DNA of 64,000 nucleotides from the NCBI GenBank assembly GCA_963714415.1, contig CAVQOL010000023.1, positions 1 through 64,000 on the forward strand, written 5' to 3'. The notes below the pieces were generated by a model that ran no database searches, was not told the DNA's origin, and saw only the letters and a list, made by a program, of their open reading frames with translations. Origin of the DNA: JAGXRK01 sp963714415 (GTDB lineage: Bacteria > Bacteroidota > Ignavibacteria > Ignavibacteriales > Ignavibacteriaceae). Position numbers and translations under genes: made by a program. This document shows, piece by piece, positions 59,891 to 64,000 of this stretch (positions within the stretch are counted from its first letter, which is position 1; every line of letters starts with the position of its first letter).

Positions 59891-60793
59891 TCAAAATCCT
59901 CTGGACAAACCTTTCTGTTTCGCATAATTAATAACTCGTTCATATTCTTCGTTTGTAATTCTTCTGTTTAACTCATCATATTGATTTGCTTTGTTTGCAG
60001 GATAATATTGATCCATAATGTTAACATAAGTTTCTTTTGAAATCTCACTTGCAATAAAGTCAATTACTTTTTTTGAGCCCGCAAGGTCATTCGGTAAAAC
60101 CAGATGACGAATTAACAATCCCCGTTTTGCAATTCCTCTTCTGTTAATATGAAGATCACCGACCTGCCTTTGCATTTCTTTAACGGCGGATTGAACAACA
60201 TCCCAATAATTTTTTATTCCTGATAAACGTGCAGCGGTTTCACTATCAGAATATTTGATGTCAGGCATATAAATATCAACAATATCTTCAAGCAGTTTTA
60301 GTGTTTCAACAGATTCATATCCTCCGCAATTATAAACGATTGGGATTTCGAGTCCTTTATCAATAGCAATTACTAAAGCCGAAACAATTTGTGGAACAAA
60401 GTGAGTCGGTGAAACAAAGTTAATATTATGACATCCTTTGTTCTGAAGCAGAAGCATAATTTCGGCGAGCTGTTCAACTGAAACTCTGCTGCCGTGACCT
60501 AACTGACTAATATCATAATTCTGACAGAACACACAGGATAAATTACAATTAGTAAAAAATATTGTACCCGACCCGCTGAATCCCACTAACGGCGGTTCTT
60601 CGCCAAAATGAGGGGCAAAACTTGAAACGATGACTTCATTAGCTGAATGACAATAAGTTCCTTCTTCTCCCTCTAAACGATTTACATTACATTCGTTGGG
60701 ACAAATTCTGCATTCAGTTAGCAGCTGCTGAAGTGCTTCTGCACTTTTTCTTAAATCGTTAATAGTAAGTTTTTCAAGATACATTGGAAGCAT
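59891..60793 (-). CDS. Radical SAM protein, PflA-related
   Basis: The 300-residue protein has the cluster motif CNLSCVFC (Cys83, Cys87, Cys90) and an extra N-terminal set CRICPNECNVNR that may hold a second metal site. It belongs to the group often annotated as putative pyruvate formate-lyase activating enzyme-like; the true target is unknown. The start could be ATG 60793 or the fourth codon. It is divergent from the PorV-like gene. Confidence 0.88.
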   Translation of the reverse strand: MLPMYLEKLTINDLRKSAEALQQLLTECRICPNECNVNRLEGEEGTYCHSANEVIVSSFAPHFGEEPPLVGFSGSGTIFFTNCNLSCVFCQNYDISQLGHGSRVSVEQLAEIMLLLQNKGCHNINFVSPTHFVPQIVSALVIAIDKGLEIPIVYNCGGYESVETLKLLEDIVDIYMPDIKYSDSETAARLSGIKNYWDVVQSAVKEMQRQVGDLHINRRGIAKRGLLIRHLVLPNDLAGSKKVIDFIASEISKETYVNIMDQYYPANKANQYDELNRRITNEEYERVINYAKQKGLSRGF

Positions 60794-60938
60794 TATTAAG
60801 CCCTCTTGAGATTAACACCAAGTGAAAGCAAATAAGCAGTCATTGTAAAAATCATCACCTAAATAAAATCAAGCTCTAATATGTAAGTTAACGTTCTGAC
60901 CCAGAATTTCCGAACGAGTTTTTCTGATAAACTTAAGA

Positions 60939-60974
60939 AAGAAAAGAATTAGACTTTAAGTTTATTCTTTTCTT
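60939..60974. repeat. Hairpin in the divergent intergenic stretch
   Basis: AAGAAAAGAAT at 60939-60949 pairs perfectly with ATTCTTTTCTT at 60964-60974 over a 14-base loop. The rest of the stretch 60794-61091 holds the divergent promoters and no gene that I can see. Confidence 0.6.
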
Positions 60975-61091
60975 AAAATATTTTACCCTGAAAAATCTGA
61001 AAATCTCACAAAATTAGCCTTGACTTTATAGTTCAAACTTCCAATTTTGCCTCGTGTTTATAGCTAAAATTAAACTCAGGAGCTTTCTTCA

Positions 61092-62132
61092 ATGCCTAAA
61101 AAGATAGTTTTAATATTTTCCCTTATTGTTCTTTCGGTTTTTTCAATTAATGCACAAACTGTAATAGGTAAATATGCAGGTGAATTTATGGCTCTGGGTG
61201 TTGGTGGAAGAGCTTTAGGCATGGGAGGAGCATTTGTTGCTGTGGCAAACGATGTTACCGCCGGTTATTACAATCCTTCAGGTTTAGCTAACATTAACTA
61301 TCCTCAAATTATACTTATGCACTCCGAACAATTTGGTAACCTTGTTAACTATGACTATGGTGCTGTTGCTATTCCTTATGGTACAGATATGAGCTTTGGT
61401 TTAAGTATAATGAGATTAGGTGTTGACGGAATTCCCGATACAAGAAATGCACTTATGGATACGAACAATGACGGTATTGTTGATGTAAATGATGAGTTTC
61501 GTTTAGACTACAGCAAAATTACAGAGTTCAGTAATCAGGATTGGGCTTTCTATTTAACTTTTGCCAAACGACAAACTGAAAATTTTTATTGGGGTGCCAA
61601 TGTTAAAATTATCAGAAGAGATATTGCGGAATACGGTGCAACAGGAATCGGATTTGACGTGGGGGCATATTACACACCTTTACAAAATTTATATCTTGGA
61701 GCAAATGTTCAGGACGTAACAACAACGTTAGTCGCGTGGAATACGGGAAGAAATGAACTTATAACACCCACTTTAAAACTCGGCGCAGCATATAAAGTAG
61801 TAGAAATTTTGGGCGGATATATTATGCCTGCTCTTGATTTTGATGTAAGATTTGAAAACAGAAGATACGCTTCTAATTTTAATCTTGGTCCCGTTAGCTT
61901 TGATATGCACGCAGGTTTTGAATACAACTTCAAAAATCTTTTCTCAGTCCGTGCTGGTTATAACGATGTAAAACAGTTTACGGTTGGTGCTGGAGTTAAA
62001 CTTCCAAAATTAAACATTGATTATTCTTTTGCAAGATTTAGCGAATCTGAGATTGAAAGACTGCCGGACTCACACAGAATTTCACTGATTCTTACTTTAG
62101 AAGAACCTAAATTTCTGAGGGATGTTTTTTAA
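61092..62132 (+). CDS. PorV/PorQ-type (UPF0164) outer-membrane protein
   Basis: The 346-residue protein has a signal peptide (1-21), then GGRALGMGGAFVAVANDVTAGYYNPSGLA, the hallmark of the PorV/UPF0164 barrels, and alternating beta-strands to the end. Members act as outer-membrane parts or cargo shuttles of type IX secretion, which fits the sorting domain at 17740-17990. Which Por role it fills is not clear from sequence. The frame is intact. Confidence 0.85.
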   Translation: MPKKIVLIFSLIVLSVFSINAQTVIGKYAGEFMALGVGGRALGMGGAFVAVANDVTAGYYNPSGLANINYPQIILMHSEQFGNLVNYDYGAVAIPYGTDMSFGLSIMRLGVDGIPDTRNALMDTNNDGIVDVNDEFRLDYSKITEFSNQDWAFYLTFAKRQTENFYWGANVKIIRRDIAEYGATGIGFDVGAYYTPLQNLYLGANVQDVTTTLVAWNTGRNELITPTLKLGAAYKVVEILGGYIMPALDFDVRFENRRYASNFNLGPVSFDMHAGFEYNFKNLFSVRAGYNDVKQFTVGAGVKLPKLNIDYSFARFSESEIERLPDSHRISLILTLEEPKFLRDVF

Positions 62133-62136
62133 GATT

Positions 62137-62529
62137 TTAGTTTGCTTTTTTCTTGATAAGTTTTTCAATGTTATCAAAAAGCACTTGATTTGATGCGGGC
62201 TTTTCAAGGAATATATCTACGCCAGCTTCTAATGCCGCTCTTTTATCCTGTTCAAATACATGCGCTGATAAACAAATCACCGGTATTGTAGAAAACACCT
62301 TTGAACTTTTTATTTCCTTGGTTAATTCAATTCCGCTTTTGCCCTCTTTAAGAGTAATGTCCATTATTATAAGATCATAATCCTTAGAAGCCAGCTTTGT
62401 ATAAAAGGGCTTATCCGAATCACAAAAATCAACATCATATTTACGCGAAAGAATTAATTTGAAGAAACGCTGGTTTTCAATATCGTCTTCAACTATAAGT
62501 ATTTTATTTTTTGTTTTAGTATCAGCCAT
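62137..62529 (-). CDS. Single-domain response regulator
   Basis: The 130-residue protein is one receiver domain with KILIVEDD, the phosphorylation site Asp57 in LIIMDITLK and the late LEKPAS lysine region. No output domain is attached, so it would signal by protein contact. It follows the TlpA-like gene by 42 bases on the same strand. Confidence 0.93.
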   Translation of the reverse strand: MADTKTKNKILIVEDDIENQRFFKLILSRKYDVDFCDSDKPFYTKLASKDYDLIIMDITLKEGKSGIELTKEIKSSKVFSTIPVICLSAHVFEQDKRAALEAGVDIFLEKPASNQVLFDNIEKLIKKKAN

Positions 62530-62571
62530 TTCAATTCAGGGGATGAAATGACTCATCCCCCACAAAATAGT

Positions 62572-63117
62572 TTATGATTTTTTAAGTAACTGCTTTATCT
62601 TATTTGTATATGTTGACTTTGGTACAAGACCAACATGAGTATCTACAATATTTCCCGATTGATCGATAACAAACGAAGTTGGTATTGACCGAATATCTCC
62701 ATAATCCATTACAACTTGCTGTGTGCCAATGACAACGGGATAATTAATACCGTAATTTTTTATAAACGGAGCAAGATCCTTTATGGTATTCTGTTGATCG
62801 AGTGAAATACCTATTATCACTAAATTGTCTTTATACTCTTTCTGGATTGCTACAAGATCCGGGACACCCTTTCTACAAGGCGGACACCAGGTTGCCCAGA
62901 AATCTACTATCACTACTTTGCCTTTATAATCGGATAGCTTTACATTTTTGCCGTCTAAAGTTTTAAGCGTAAAGTCAGCAGCTTTCTTGCCACCCTCTGG
63001 CACCGTCGTTGTCATTTCCTTTTCTACAACTACATTATTTTCAGCTTCTTGCTTTTCACATCCGAATAATGAAATTGTAATAAAGAGAACAAACATAATA
63101 ATCAGGTTGTGCTTCAT
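62572..63117 (-). CDS. TlpA/ResA-type thiol-disulfide oxidoreductase, lipoprotein
   Basis: The 181-residue protein has a lipobox ending LFGC (Cys20) and a thioredoxin fold with WATWCPPCRKG (Cys78, Cys81) and the cis-proline region RSIPTSFVI. Such lipoproteins reduce disulfides in the periplasm, for example for cytochrome c maturation. It lies between a small membrane protein gene (21 bases) and the response regulator gene. Confidence 0.94.
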   Translation of the reverse strand: MKHNLIIMFVLFITISLFGCEKQEAENNVVVEKEMTTTVPEGGKKAADFTLKTLDGKNVKLSDYKGKVVIVDFWATWCPPCRKGVPDLVAIQKEYKDNLVIIGISLDQQNTIKDLAPFIKNYGINYPVVIGTQQVVMDYGDIRSIPTSFVIDQSGNIVDTHVGLVPKSTYTNKIKQLLKKS

Positions 63118-63138
63118 TATATATCCTTTTTTAGTTAT

Positions 63139-63360
63139 CTATTCACTTTGCAAAGAACTTTTAGGAACATAGTTCTTAGGATATGGCCCTTCTTCAGGTT
63201 CGTCTCTCGTGTTATTAATAATGAAAAAGATTGTCAGCACAATAAGAATCACTATTGTCCAAAAAGTATTTTTATGTTTTGGATCAATCATGTGTTTTTT
63301 CGGCGGCTTTTGTTGCTTGCCGATTTTTCTTTCTTTTTGTACAGAAGATTTTTTTGCCAT
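63139..63360 (-). CDS. Small basic membrane protein
   Basis: The 73-residue product has a very basic N-terminus (MAKKSSVQKERKIGKQQK) and one membrane helix at about residues 33-49. I recognise no family. It is the first gene of a short minus-strand operon with the TlpA-like and response regulator genes. Confidence 0.65.
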   Translation of the reverse strand: MAKKSSVQKERKIGKQQKPPKKHMIDPKHKNTFWTIVILIVLTIFFIINNTRDEPEEGPYPKNYVPKSSLQSE

Positions 63361-63447
63361 ATCTACTCGCTGTAAGATGTTTTAATTGTTAAAAAGTTGC
63401 GCAAAAATAAATAACTAGTGGGAATAAAAAGAAGTCCTTAATAAATC

Positions 63448-64000
63448 CTAATCGCTAATTGAAAAAATATGGCTTTTAAAGGATTTCAATTCAATATAAA
63501 GCCCAATTTCCCTCATTTCTGAAATTTGTCGGCTGTAAGTAACATTATTCAATTCGTCAAAAAGGTCAATTGTTTTCTTATTCGAACTGATATCAAGTTT
63601 GATTCTGCACCTTGCAGTATTTTCCGAATAGTTAACAATAACAATTTTTTTTATTTGATTGTAACTCCATTCCCATATGAATAAATTTTCATTGCTATAA
63701 TCATTGGGAGATACCGGAATACAATCGAGCATTTGCCATTTTCCTTTGCGGAATATTTCCTGTTTTGTTATTTGTAAAAGCTTTTCATAATAATTATTAA
63801 TTTTTTTATCGGATTTTTCTAGTGGAAATCTTCCGAGCTGAACAGGCAATTTTATTTTTTTGCCTTCAAATTGTCCATCGTAATAAAGAACCATTCCTGG
63901 AATTGTACTGATTATAGTAGCAGCAGAAAGAGAACGATCTTTCACAAAATTTGCAGCCGCTCTTTCCTCATCATGGTTTTCAAGAAAACGAACCGACTTT
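63448..64000 (-). CDS. C-terminal end of an alpha-amylase-family (GH13) protein, cut by the window edge
   Basis: The frame enters at the right edge of the window with SVRFLENHDEERAA, which matches conserved region IV of GH13 enzymes (Phe...His-Asp), continues with the last barrel parts (IPGMVLYYDGQ) and ends with a C-terminal beta domain. The N-terminal catalytic part lies outside. The substrate is probably an alpha-glucan or maltosaccharide, but the subfamily cannot be told from this end. Confidence 0.83.
   Translation of the reverse strand, partial: KSVRFLENHDEERAAANFVKDRSLSAATIISTIPGMVLYYDGQFEGKKIKLPVQLGRFPLEKSDKKINNYYEKLLQITKQEIFRKGKWQMLDCIPVSPNDYSNENLFIWEWSYNQIKKIVIVNYSENTARCRIKLDISSNKKTIDLFDELNNVTYSRQISEMREIGLYIELKSFKSHIFSISD

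Overview
The window looks like a chromosomal piece of an Ignavibacteria-type bacterium (Ignavibacteriota, next to Bacteroidota). Three things point there. A secreted protein at 16647-17990 ends in a type IX secretion sorting domain with the NYPNPFNPST motif. A PorV/UPF0164-type outer-membrane protein lies at 61092-62132. There are many exported peptidases and lipoproteins of the Bacteroidota kind (S46, S9 DPP4, S41, class C beta-lactamase-like). The DNA is AT-rich, and TAnnTTTG motifs of the Bacteroidota -7 promoter type precede several genes. No rRNA, tRNA, CRISPR array or transposase was seen.

Layout. 1-3600: membrane protein, broken proline iminopeptidase, YbjQ protein, Fsr-like MFS transporter, and two further scraps of an iminopeptidase 5' end. 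3606-8769: S46 dipeptidyl peptidase, TonB-dependent receptor, TPR protein. 8766-13078: serine hydrolase, small secreted protein, RRM RNA-binding protein, a 14-bp tandem repeat, a racemase-family protein and an arylamine N-acetyltransferase. 13190-16246: McrBC-type restriction system with its own XRE regulator and palindromic operator. 16647-19507: T9SS cargo protein, flavodoxin-like protein, HigBA toxin-antitoxin. 19776-26111: phosphonate gene cluster. 26271-35908: exported hydrolases, citrate synthase, beta-CASP nuclease. 35987-39003: probable type II restriction-modification pair downstream of lhgO. 39227-50275: YceI, LOG, dipeptidase, PagL-like lipid A deacylase, two-component system, B12-type radical SAM, DPP4, ChbG-like deacetylase. 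50369-64000: transketolase, haem-binding protein, envelope proteins of unknown role, MsrA, radical SAM activase, PorV-like protein, a redox and regulator operon, and the end of an alpha-amylase-family gene that runs off the window.

The most interesting system is the phosphonate cluster. PEP mutase fused to a nucleotidyltransferase, phosphonopyruvate decarboxylase, and a PntC-like cytidylyltransferase fused to a PhnW-like transaminase together predict PEP -> phosphonopyruvate -> phosphonoacetaldehyde -> 2-aminoethylphosphonate -> CMP-2-aminoethylphosphonate. The upstream CDP-alcohol phosphatidyltransferase, coupled by an ATGA overlap to a LysE-type transporter, suggests transfer of that head group to a lipid, giving a phosphonolipid. 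The two nucleotidyltransferase domains in one cluster are unexplained.

A warning about the sequence. About 30 single-base indels break about 18 unrelated genes across the window, roughly one per 2 kb, including genes whose motifs are otherwise intact. The even spread suggests residual assembly errors rather than real gene decay. I give such genes as one full-length entry, typed CDS when all domains remain and pseudogene when the gene is truncated, very short or also carries in-frame stops, and list the breakpoints.
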